From the NCBI GenBank assembly GCA_035688265.1, contig DASSNE010000034.1, forward strand, positions 1-64,000: a stretch of DNA of 64,000 bases. Direction: 5' to 3'. Shown in pieces: positions 57,048-64,000 of the stretch; within the stretch, counting starts at the first letter, position 1, and each line of letters starts with the position of its first letter. Source of the stretch: DASSBR01 sp035688265 (lineage in GTDB: Bacteria > Pseudomonadota > Gammaproteobacteria > Natronospirales > DASSBR01). The notes under the pieces are model-generated. The model saw nothing but the letters and a program-made list of their open reading frames with translations. It was not told where the DNA came from and did no database searches. The position numbers and the translations under genes were made by a program.

Positions 57048-60000
57048 AATTGTGCCGGCGATATCGGCGAGCAATCGCCTCAGAGTTCATCGCCGTCCTT
57101 GGCTTGATATTGCTTTTGCCCGGGATTGCGAAGGCGCAAGCACCACAGTACGTCAATTCCTGGTTCACCAACGCCCAGGGCGCCGAGGTTCTGTGCGTCG
57201 GACTGAAAACGCCGCCCGAGACGGTGCCGGGCGACCTGATGTTGGCCGTTTTTACACTTGCCGATGGCACCCCTAACAAGGTCGGCCTGACGAGCATCGC
57301 CGCCCCCGACGGCTGGGCCCTCGTCAGCGATTCAGGTGGAACCGTGTTGGATCAGAATTCTACCGATTCAACGGGCTTCGGCATCCGCCAGGCTGTCTAC
57401 TACCACATCGCGACCAGCAGCGAACCGGCGCAAGTCGCTGATCCGGATTGCTCGAAGCTACCCGGCAACTACATCTGGCACTTCAGCAATGACAACCCCG
57501 CAAATGCGAACAAAGGCATCCGCATCATGGCCGGCATTGTCGTCTATCATGGTGTTGATGCAGCGGACCCGTTTGATGCCGTGAGCAGTGCGGCCGCCGT
57601 CAGCAGTAATTCCATTACCGCCCCGTCGATCACGACCACCTCGTCGAACGACATGCTTGTGGGCATTTTCGGCTCCGCCTCCAATGTCGGAAATGCGGGT
57701 TTTACGGCACCGGCGACAATGACAAGCCCGACCGGTTACAACGATAGTGCCGACGTCGTCACGGTCTACAATGAGCAGAGCGGCGCGGGACCGAACGGGG
57801 TGTCGCAGATGCTCGCGGACGAATTGTTCGCGGGGCCGGGCCCAACCGGCAATCGAATCGCGACGGGCATTTTCAGCAACGAGGCGGTTGCGGGGCAAAT
57901 GCTCGCAATCCGCGGCTCGCGCCTCGATCATTTCGTAATAGAAGCGACCGGCGGCGGCGCTATCGGCCAGCAAACGGCGGGGCAGAGCTTCGACGTCAGG
58001 ATACTGGCCGTTGATTCCAGCGGCAACGTCGTCACCGGATTTTCGGGCAGCGTCAACCTTACGTCCACCGGGACGCTGAGTGCGGGCGGCGGCACGACAC
58101 CTGCCTTCAGCGACGGCGAGCTTGATAATTATTCTGTCACGATCAGCAATACCGGCACCTTTGCACTGACGGTGACCGCGAGCGGCGACAGCACGATGAC
58201 CGGCGTCAGTAATAACTTCAACGTGGTCGCGGGTGCGTTCGACCACCTGGCGTTGGTGATGCCGGCTGCGACCAATGCGGGCGCGATCTTCCCGGTTACC
58301 GTTAGTGCAGTGGATTCGAATGGCAATATCGTTGCGGGCTTCAACGATGTTGTGGCATTGAGTTCGACCGATCCGGACGCAATACTGCCGCCTCCAACAG
58401 CATTGGTTGATGGCACCGCGACGTTCTCCGTGGCGCTTTATTCGGCGCCTCAACAAACGACCATTACTACGTCGGACACGACGAATTCGGGGGTCAGTCC
58501 GGCTTCCGGCGTGATTACCGTCAATGTTTTGACGAGTGGATTCAACGCCTTTGATACGGATACCCCCGCCGGAAATACGGTCGGATCCATCAAGACCAAG
58601 ATAGCAGGTCAGCCAGTATCGCTCGACATCATATCGCTGGCGAACGGCAACTATAACGGGACGGTTACCGTTGAATTGATTGGCGACAATACCGGTTTCC
58701 CGACCGGCTGTCCGGCGGGCGTCGTTCCGGCAGGTACAACTGATTCAACCGGCTGGGTCGGGCTGCAGCAGTGGACCTTCGATTTCAAGGCCGTGAGCGG
58801 CAACCGTGCGACGATGCCGGCTTTTACCGAAACCAACGCCTGGCGCGAAGCGCGCATTTTGATATCCGACGGCAATCAGACGTATTGCTCCAACGACCTG
58901 TTTGCCATCCGGCCGGACCATCTGGGACTGGTGCAGGTGCAGGATGCCACGAGAACCACGACAGGAACCGTCAACACGCTGAATGTCGCGTCGGTGGGTA
59001 ACACGCACGTTCACAATGCGGGCAGGCCCTTTCGAATTGCGGCGACCGGGATGGATGTCAACGGCAATGTTACCTCGAATTACGACGGTAGCCCGGAGCC
59101 CGTTCTTCCTCTGCAGCCGGCAATAGCCGGTTGTTCAAGTTGCGTGCCGGGCACGCTCGACGTCGGCATTTGGAACGCGAGCGGCGGAACCGTCGTCACG
59201 ACAACGGCAACCTACAGCGAGGCGGGGGCCTTCGCCACCAGGCTGGTCGACAAGCATTTTGCGGACATCGATCTTGGCGACGGTTCGACCGAGGCGCAAC
59301 GCTATATCTATTCCGGCACGCTGACCATCGGCCGCTTTGTACCCGACAAGTTTGTCGCGACATTTACGCAGGCACCCCGATTCGCGACCGGTTGCACCGC
59401 GTTCACCTATCTGGGCCAGCCATTTACCTTTGACACCGCGCCGGTGATTACCGTCACCGCACAAAATGCCGCCGGCGAGCCCACCATGAACTACGCGGCC
59501 ATTAAGGCCGATCCGGCCGATCCGTTCGGTCGATTGACCAGTTCGAGCCTGTCGGCGGCGAACGCCGGGTGGCCCAGTGCCGGCGCAGCAAGCGGCGGCT
59601 ACAGCGAGACCGATAATTCCGCCGGCGGCAGCCACCTGCTTGATCTGGCCGCGGTGCCGGCGATCAACGCGATTACGATAGTGTCCATCAGCGGCAGCAC
59701 TGCCACGCTCACATTTCCCGCCGGTACGACACTGGATGTCGAAAAAATCAGCAACGGTGCCGGCGCGTCGGGCGAGCCGCCGTTCAACGCCGATATCGAC
59801 CTGAGCCTTTACGTAACGGATGCCGACGCGGTGCAGACGACAACGGCGCCTGTTCTCTACGCCGACATTCCTTTCAGCGGAGGAAGTGAAATGCGCTATG
59901 GACGCGTGTTCATGAATACCGCCGTCGGTTCGGAACTGTTGCCGCTGCCCGTAGAGATGGTGGCGCAATACTACAAGGCGGCCGACACCGGCTTTGTCAC

Positions 60001-60310
60001 CAACGCCGCCGACGGTTGTACCACGGTGACAATGCCCGGTACGTTCGCGGTGAACAAGGGAGCAACCGAAACCGGCAGCACCACGCCGACATTTACCACG
60101 GCCGCCGCCGGCAGCTTCGGGCTGGTGTTGTCGGCGCCGGGCGAAGGGCATGACGGCGGCGCCGATCTGACAGCTACTGTACCGTCATGGCTTCGATTCG
60201 ACTGGAACGGTGACGGCATTTACAGCGACAACCCGACGAGCCGTGCCACTTTCGGTCTATACGAAGGAACCCCGCACCGCGTCTATCAGCAAGAAGTGGT
60301 GGGCCCGTAA
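57044..60310 (+). CDS. mshQ: MSHA biogenesis protein MshQ, large secreted/tip-like protein
   Basis: 1088 residues with a signal peptide (FIAVLGLILLLPGIAKAQA). Two bacterial Ig-like domains follow an N-terminal domain: about 300-395 (DHFVIEATGGGAIGQQTAGQ, VDSSGNVVTGFSGSVNLTS) and about 405-500 (DHLALVMPAATNAGAIFPVT, VDSNGNIVAGF). The C-terminal half (FRIAATGMDVNGNVTSNYDG, GRFVPDKFVATFTQAP, RYGRVFMNTAVGSELLPLPV, and WLRFDWNGDGIYSDNPTSRA) is the DUF6701 domain typical of MshQ. Likely exported and pilus-associated, perhaps an adhesin. Last gene of the cluster. Confidence 0.9.
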   Translation: MKLCRRYRRAIASEFIAVLGLILLLPGIAKAQAPQYVNSWFTNAQGAEVLCVGLKTPPETVPGDLMLAVFTLADGTPNKVGLTSIAAPDGWALVSDSGGTVLDQNSTDSTGFGIRQAVYYHIATSSEPAQVADPDCSKLPGNYIWHFSNDNPANANKGIRIMAGIVVYHGVDAADPFDAVSSAAAVSSNSITAPSITTTSSNDMLVGIFGSASNVGNAGFTAPATMTSPTGYNDSADVVTVYNEQSGAGPNGVSQMLADELFAGPGPTGNRIATGIFSNEAVAGQMLAIRGSRLDHFVIEATGGGAIGQQTAGQSFDVRILAVDSSGNVVTGFSGSVNLTSTGTLSAGGGTTPAFSDGELDNYSVTISNTGTFALTVTASGDSTMTGVSNNFNVVAGAFDHLALVMPAATNAGAIFPVTVSAVDSNGNIVAGFNDVVALSSTDPDAILPPPTALVDGTATFSVALYSAPQQTTITTSDTTNSGVSPASGVITVNVLTSGFNAFDTDTPAGNTVGSIKTKIAGQPVSLDIISLANGNYNGTVTVELIGDNTGFPTGCPAGVVPAGTTDSTGWVGLQQWTFDFKAVSGNRATMPAFTETNAWREARILISDGNQTYCSNDLFAIRPDHLGLVQVQDATRTTTGTVNTLNVASVGNTHVHNAGRPFRIAATGMDVNGNVTSNYDGSPEPVLPLQPAIAGCSSCVPGTLDVGIWNASGGTVVTTTATYSEAGAFATRLVDKHFADIDLGDGSTEAQRYIYSGTLTIGRFVPDKFVATFTQAPRFATGCTAFTYLGQPFTFDTAPVITVTAQNAAGEPTMNYAAIKADPADPFGRLTSSSLSAANAGWPSAGAASGGYSETDNSAGGSHLLDLAAVPAINAITIVSISGSTATLTFPAGTTLDVEKISNGAGASGEPPFNADIDLSLYVTDADAVQTTTAPVLYADIPFSGGSEMRYGRVFMNTAVGSELLPLPVEMVAQYYKAADTGFVTNAADGCTTVTMPGTFAVNKGATETGSTTPTFTTAAAGSFGLVLSAPGEGHDGGADLTATVPSWLRFDWNGDGIYSDNPTSRATFGLYEGTPHRVYQQEVVGP

Positions 60311-60427
60311 GCCTTCATTGACAGGCGGCCAATCTTCACCCCCAAGTGGCCCCATTTGGGGTTTCAGACCGGTTGTTGCCGCGAACGGCGACGGTCATAA
60401 TCCGCCCAACAACAATGGGAGTACGCG

Positions 60428-61096
60428 ATGAAAGTTATCGCAGGTTTCGTTTGTCTCGCGGTATTCGCCGGCGCGCCCGCGCTGGCATCGGCACAGGACA
60501 TCCACGAGCCGTTGTTCGAGAACGGCTCGTATATCAGCTTTTTCGGCGGCGTCACCGACCTGCACCACCACAGCTTTACGGTGCCGGCCGGCCATGTGGG
60601 CGTGTCGCCTGAAAACGGTGCCGCTTTCGTTCTAAGCGGCGGGCACGATTACGGCCGCGTCTGGCCACTCGGTCACGTGCGCGTCGAGATCGGGCTGGGT
60701 TATCGATTCAATGCGGTCGATACGCTGTCGTTGCCCGGCGGCATCGAGATGCCGAATCCGTCCGGCCGGGCGCGCGTCTGGAGCCTGACCTACAACGTCA
60801 TCAATGATTTTCGCTCCGGTACCGGCTTCGATCCGTACATCGGCCTCGGCATCGGCTACGGTCACGTCGAAATGAACTACACGGCCAGCGGCGGCAACCT
60901 GCTGAAAGGTAGCGACAACGGCTTTGCGTGGCAGGCCATGATCGGCTTTCGCTCCGCACTGACGACGCATCTGAATCTGGACGTGAGCTGGCGATATTTC
61001 ACCCTGGGCAACCTGCAGATCGATACGTCAGCCGGCTCTGTCTCTCCGAGTTATCAATCCGACGCGGTGCTGGTTGGTCTGACCTACACGTTCTAG
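60428..61096 (+). CDS. Outer-membrane beta-barrel protein (OmpW/OmpA-barrel-like)
   Basis: 222 residues: signal peptide MKVIAGFVCLAVFAGAPALASA, then alternating amphipathic strands (SYISFFGGVTDL, VRVEIGLGYRFNAV, YIGLGIGYGHVEMN, WQAMIGFRSALTTHLNLDVS, WRYFTLGNLQID) and a terminal phenylalanine (GLTYTF), all as expected for a small eight-stranded porin-like barrel. Function unknown. Sits 117 bp after mshQ and converges with the next gene. Confidence 0.85.
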   Translation: MKVIAGFVCLAVFAGAPALASAQDIHEPLFENGSYISFFGGVTDLHHHSFTVPAGHVGVSPENGAAFVLSGGHDYGRVWPLGHVRVEIGLGYRFNAVDTLSLPGGIEMPNPSGRARVWSLTYNVINDFRSGTGFDPYIGLGIGYGHVEMNYTASGGNLLKGSDNGFAWQAMIGFRSALTTHLNLDVSWRYFTLGNLQIDTSAGSVSPSYQSDAVLVGLTYTF

Positions 61097-61112
61097 GGAT
61101 TTCCTGCCGGGG

Positions 61113-61706
61113 TTACGGCGGATTTTTGCCGCGCGGAAAGTTGAACGCGCCGCTGCGGTGATTGCCGTTGGGGAACTGCGAGGCCGAATTCTGCTGATTC
61201 AGCACCGACCGGTGCCGCACGTAGAACGTCACCGGCGCCGCCTGCGCCACGGTTTTGCCGTCGCCGGCGACGATGCTGACGTTCAGCGTGTGTGTCCCGC
61301 GAACGACATGGGTCAGCGTGATCGACGTCGCGCGACTGTTGCCGATGTGCTTGCCGTCCAGCGCGTAGACGATCGTATCGCCGCGGCGCAGCGGCGGATC
61401 GACCACCACGGCCACCGGCACCTTGCCGTCATTGGCGTGAACGGTTGCCTTCGGCGCGGGCGACGTGACCGCGAGCTTGTCGTACGGCTTGGCCGCGGTT
61501 GTTTTGCCGTTCGCAGTCGGTGACGGCGGCGGCGCGGCAAAACTCGACAGGCCGGGCAGGTCGACCTTCCTGGCGCCGGGATGCGGTTGGTCCGAGTAGT
61601 GCACCACGCCGTTTTTGTCGGTCCACTTGTACATCGTGGTGTGGGTGGCGGCGTAGGCCGGCGCCACCCACAGGGCCGCGAACAGAATTAACGTAATCTG
61701 CTTCAT
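61113..61706 (-). CDS. DUF4124 domain-containing exported protein
   Basis: 197 residues with signal peptide MKQITLILFAALWVAPAYA, then a DUF4124 unit (MYKWTDKNGVVHYSDQPHPG). The C-terminal half (VTSPAPKATVHANDGKVPVA, VVRGTHTLNVSIVAGDGKTV) looks like an Ig-like fold found after DUF4124 in related proteins. Periplasmic or surface role unknown. It lies 21 bp after glnA on the same strand; DUF4124 genes often accompany glnA. Confidence 0.85.
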   Translation of the reverse strand: MKQITLILFAALWVAPAYAATHTTMYKWTDKNGVVHYSDQPHPGARKVDLPGLSSFAAPPPSPTANGKTTAAKPYDKLAVTSPAPKATVHANDGKVPVAVVVDPPLRRGDTIVYALDGKHIGNSRATSITLTHVVRGTHTLNVSIVAGDGKTVAQAAPVTFYVRHRSVLNQQNSASQFPNGNHRSGAFNFPRGKNPP

Positions 61707-61727
61707 GCGCCCATTATAGGCGAGCGC

Positions 61728-63137
61728 TCAGGCGCTGTAGTACATCTCGAATTCAATCGGATGAGTGGTCATTCTGAGGCGCTGTACGTCGTGCGACTTG
61801 AGCTTGATGTACGAGTCGATCAAATCGTCGCTGAACACGTCGCCCGCCTTCAGGAAGTCGCGGTCGCGATCCAGCGATTCCAGCGCCTGTTCGAGCGAAA
61901 AACACACCTGCGGCACGTTCTTTTCCTCTTCCGGCGGCAGGTTGTAGAGATCCTTGTCCATCGGCTCGCCCGGGTGAATCTTGTTCTGAATGCCGTCGAG
62001 GCCGGCGAGCATCATCGCGCTGAACAGGAAGTATGGATTCGCCATGCCGTCCGGGAAACGCACTTCGATGCGGCGCGCCTTCGGGTTGGTAATGTGCGGA
62101 ATTCGGATCGATGCCGAGCGGTTGCGTGCCGAGTAGGCCAGCATGACCGGCGCCTCGAAGCCCGGCACCAGGCGCTTGTAGCTGTTGGTGCTGGGATTGG
62201 CAAACGCGTTCAGCGCGCGCGCGTGGCGGATGATGCCGCCGATGTAGTACAGCGCCGTCTCGGACAACCCGCTGTAGCCGTCGCCGGTGAACAGGTTCTT
62301 GCCGTCCTTTGCCAGCGACTGGTGCACGTGCATGCCGCTGCCGTTGTCGCCGACCAGCGGCTTGGGCATGAAGGTCGCCGTTTTGCCGTAACTCGCCGCG
62401 ACGTTCATGACCACGTACTTGAATGCCTGCACTTCGTCGGCCTTGCGCACCAGCGTGTTGAAGGCCACGCCGATCTCGCACTGGCCGGCGGTCGCGACCT
62501 CGTGGTGGTGCACCTCGGTTTTGAGGCCGAACTCCTCGAGCGCGATGCACATCGCGGCGCGGATGTCGTTCAGCGAGTCGACCGGCGGCACCGGATAATA
62601 GCCACCCTTGAGCCCGGGCCGGTGGCCCAGGTTGCCTTCCTCGAACCGGCGCCTGGAACTCCAGAAGCCTTCCTGCGAATCAATCTCGTGGAATGCGCTG
62701 TTGATCGACGAGCCCCAGCGCACGTCGTCGAAGATGAAGAATTCGTTCTCGGGGCCGAAGAAGGCGGTGTCCGCAATGCCGGTTGACTTGAGGTAAGCCT
62801 CGGCGCGGCGCGCCAGCGAGCGCGGGTCGCGGTCGTAACCCTGCATCGTCGCGGGCTCCACCACGTCGCAGACCAGGCTCAGCGTGGGCTCCTCGCAGAA
62901 CACGTCGAGCGCCGCGCTCGCCGGATCCGGCATCAGGATCATGTCGGACTCGTGAATGCCCTTCCAGCCGGCGATCGACGAGCCATCGAACATCCGGCCT
63001 TCCTCGAACAGCGATTCGTCCAGGCTGTGCGCCGGCGCGCTCAAATGCTGTTCCTTGCCTTTGGCGTCGGTGAAACGAAAGTCGACGAAACGAATGTCCT
63101 TGTCCTCGATGAGCTTCAGGACTTCTTTGGGTTGCAT
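61728..63137 (-). CDS. glnA: Glutamine synthetase, type I (GlnA)
   Basis: 469 residues from the ATG at 63137 (MQPKEVLKLIEDKDIRFVDF). It makes glutamine from glutamate and ammonia; dodecameric. Seen: MFDGSSIAGWKGIHESDM, FGPENEFFIFD, HHHEVATAGQCEIG, the ATP-binding KPLVGDNGSGMHVHQSL, NPSTNSYKRLVPGFEAP, and the adenylylation-site region MDKDLYNLPPEE, so it is probably controlled by GlnE. GGAGG lies a proper distance upstream. Divergent from glyQ. Confidence 0.98.
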   Translation of the reverse strand: MQPKEVLKLIEDKDIRFVDFRFTDAKGKEQHLSAPAHSLDESLFEEGRMFDGSSIAGWKGIHESDMILMPDPASAALDVFCEEPTLSLVCDVVEPATMQGYDRDPRSLARRAEAYLKSTGIADTAFFGPENEFFIFDDVRWGSSINSAFHEIDSQEGFWSSRRRFEEGNLGHRPGLKGGYYPVPPVDSLNDIRAAMCIALEEFGLKTEVHHHEVATAGQCEIGVAFNTLVRKADEVQAFKYVVMNVAASYGKTATFMPKPLVGDNGSGMHVHQSLAKDGKNLFTGDGYSGLSETALYYIGGIIRHARALNAFANPSTNSYKRLVPGFEAPVMLAYSARNRSASIRIPHITNPKARRIEVRFPDGMANPYFLFSAMMLAGLDGIQNKIHPGEPMDKDLYNLPPEEEKNVPQVCFSLEQALESLDRDRDFLKAGDVFSDDLIDSYIKLKSHDVQRLRMTTHPIEFEMYYSA

Positions 63138-63184
63138 GGGACGGCGAGCCTCCGAGGTGGGAGTGGATGGGGGCAACGGCGCGT

Positions 63185-63190
63185 ATTATA
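63185..63190 (-). promoter_or_regulatory. Likely -10 element of glnA
   Basis: On the minus strand this reads TATAAT, 47 bp before the glnA ATG, with only a weak -35 (GCGTTT at 17 bp). I do not see a clear sigma-54 TGGCAC-TTGC site in this short gap, although NtrC control is common for glnA. A TATACT at 63247-63252 may serve glyQ on the other strand. Confidence 0.4.
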
Positions 63191-63284
63191 CAGAAGGCCG
63201 CGGCCGCAAACGCGCCTCGAACGTGCATCAAAGGCGTGCGCCGGGCTATACTGCGGCGTTTGTTTGCGGGCGAAAGCCTTGCCG

Positions 63285-64000
63285 ATGACGACCATAAACC
63301 CGACACCGCCAGCCGATTTCCAAAGCGTGATCTTCGCCCTGCAGCAGTACTGGGCGGCGCACGGCTGCGCCATTCTGCAGCCGTACGACATGGAAATGGG
63401 CGCCGGCACATTTCACACCGGCACCTTCCTGCGCGCGATCGGCCCGGAGCCGTGGGCGGCGGCCTACGTGCAGCCGTGCCGGCGGCCGACCGACGGGCGC
63501 TACGGCGACAATCCCAACCGGCTGCAGCGCTATTACCAGTTCCAGACGGTGATCAAGCCGTCGCCGCTCGATATCCAGGACCTGTACATCGGCTCGCTGG
63601 CGGCGCTCGGCATCGATCCGCTGGTGCACGACATCCGCTTTGTCGAGGACAACTGGGAGTCGCCGACGCTGGGCGCCTGGGGACTCGGCTGGGAGGTCTG
63701 GCTGAACGGCATGGAAATCAGCCAGTTCACCTACTTCCAGCAGGCGGGCGGCCTCGAATGCCGGCCGGTGACGGGCGAACTGACTTACGGTCTCGAACGC
63801 ATCGCGATGTATCTGCAGGGCGTGGACAGCGTGTACGACCTTGCGTGGAACGACCGCGGCCTGTCGTATGGCGACGTGTTCCACCAGAACGAAGTCGAGA
63901 TGTCGAAGTACAACTTCGAGGAAGCCAATGTCGCCGCGCTGTTCGCCGCGTTCGACACCTGCGAAAGCGAATGCCGGCGGCTGCTCGAAGACGCGCTGCC
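63285..64000 (+). CDS. glyQ: Glycyl-tRNA synthetase alpha subunit, 3' end outside window
   Basis: About 239 residues are present of roughly 300. It begins MTTINPTPPADFQSVIFALQ and contains QQYWAAHGCAILQPYDMEMG, AGTFHTGTFLRAIGPEPW, YVQPCRRPTDGRYGDNPNRL, QRYYQFQTVIKPSP, GWEVWLNGMEISQFTYFQQ and LTYGLERIAMYLQGVDSVYD, the catalytic class II core of the bacterial alpha2-beta2 enzyme. glyS would follow beyond base 64000. Confidence 0.97.
   Translation, partial: MTTINPTPPADFQSVIFALQQYWAAHGCAILQPYDMEMGAGTFHTGTFLRAIGPEPWAAAYVQPCRRPTDGRYGDNPNRLQRYYQFQTVIKPSPLDIQDLYIGSLAALGIDPLVHDIRFVEDNWESPTLGAWGLGWEVWLNGMEISQFTYFQQAGGLECRPVTGELTYGLERIAMYLQGVDSVYDLAWNDRGLSYGDVFHQNEVEMSKYNFEEANVAALFAAFDTCESECRRLLEDAL

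Overview
The window is GC-rich, gene-dense chromosomal DNA that reads as a gammaproteobacterium of uncertain genus. Pointers are the tsaD / rpsU-yqeY-dnaG-rpoD macromolecular-synthesis region, a ubiE-ubiJ-ubiB ubiquinone operon, the E. coli-like order gpmI-envC // rhodanese-grxC-secB-gpsA // trmL, and a full MSHA-type pilus cluster. Both ends are cut: tsaD runs off the left edge and glyQ off the right.

Layout. 1-5377: tsaD (minus), then rpsU, yqeY, dnaG and rpoD (plus); a dispersed-repeat block sits between yqeY and dnaG. 5565-7322: a ClC-type chloride transporter (minus). 7492-7983: three tandem units of about 139 bp, each beginning with a degenerate 5' half of a tRNA, ending in an intact tRNA with anticodon CAT. 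8001-15700: a tRNA-adjacent accessory island holding a DUF4143-type ATPase under a perfect 17-bp inverted repeat, a visibly AT-richer four-gene minus-strand operon (DNA methyltransferase, SF2 helicase, candidate nuclease, MORC/GHKL-type ATPase) that looks like a paraMORC restriction/defence locus, a fragment of ligD, and an HTH-Fic gene with a double-dyad operator. 15786-20275: bacterial end joining, ligD plus two different ku genes. 20358-27720: two adjacent hybrid histidine kinases, the second with nine full 92-residue HAMP-type modules, a tenth partial one, GAF, kinase core and three receivers.

27898-30975: ubiE-ubiJ-ubiB. 30907-35839 (minus): YibQ-like protein, membrane-anchored thioredoxin-like protein, EnvC-like activator, gpmI. 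36080-42871: rhodanese, grxC, secB, gpsA, glyoxylate-shunt aceB-aceA, trmL (minus) and a class 1B-type dihydroorotate dehydrogenase. 43015-60310: one long MSHA pilus cluster (mshI, a frameshifted PilN-like gene, J K L M N E G F, an unassigned membrane protein, two major-pilin-like genes, C D O P Q). 60428-63137: an outer-membrane barrel, a DUF4124 protein and glnA; then partial glyQ.

Several dispersed repeat families occur (GATTCGGG-type, AATCCCCCTCTAGCTCCC-type, CCCTCTCCC hairpins, a 90-bp double hairpin, a 7-bp tandem array). Some are read inside genes (mshK and mshD N-termini, aceA C-terminus). The best candidates for something new are the tRNA-half tandem array, with a hairpin that co-varies between units, and the MORC/helicase/nuclease/methyltransferase operon.
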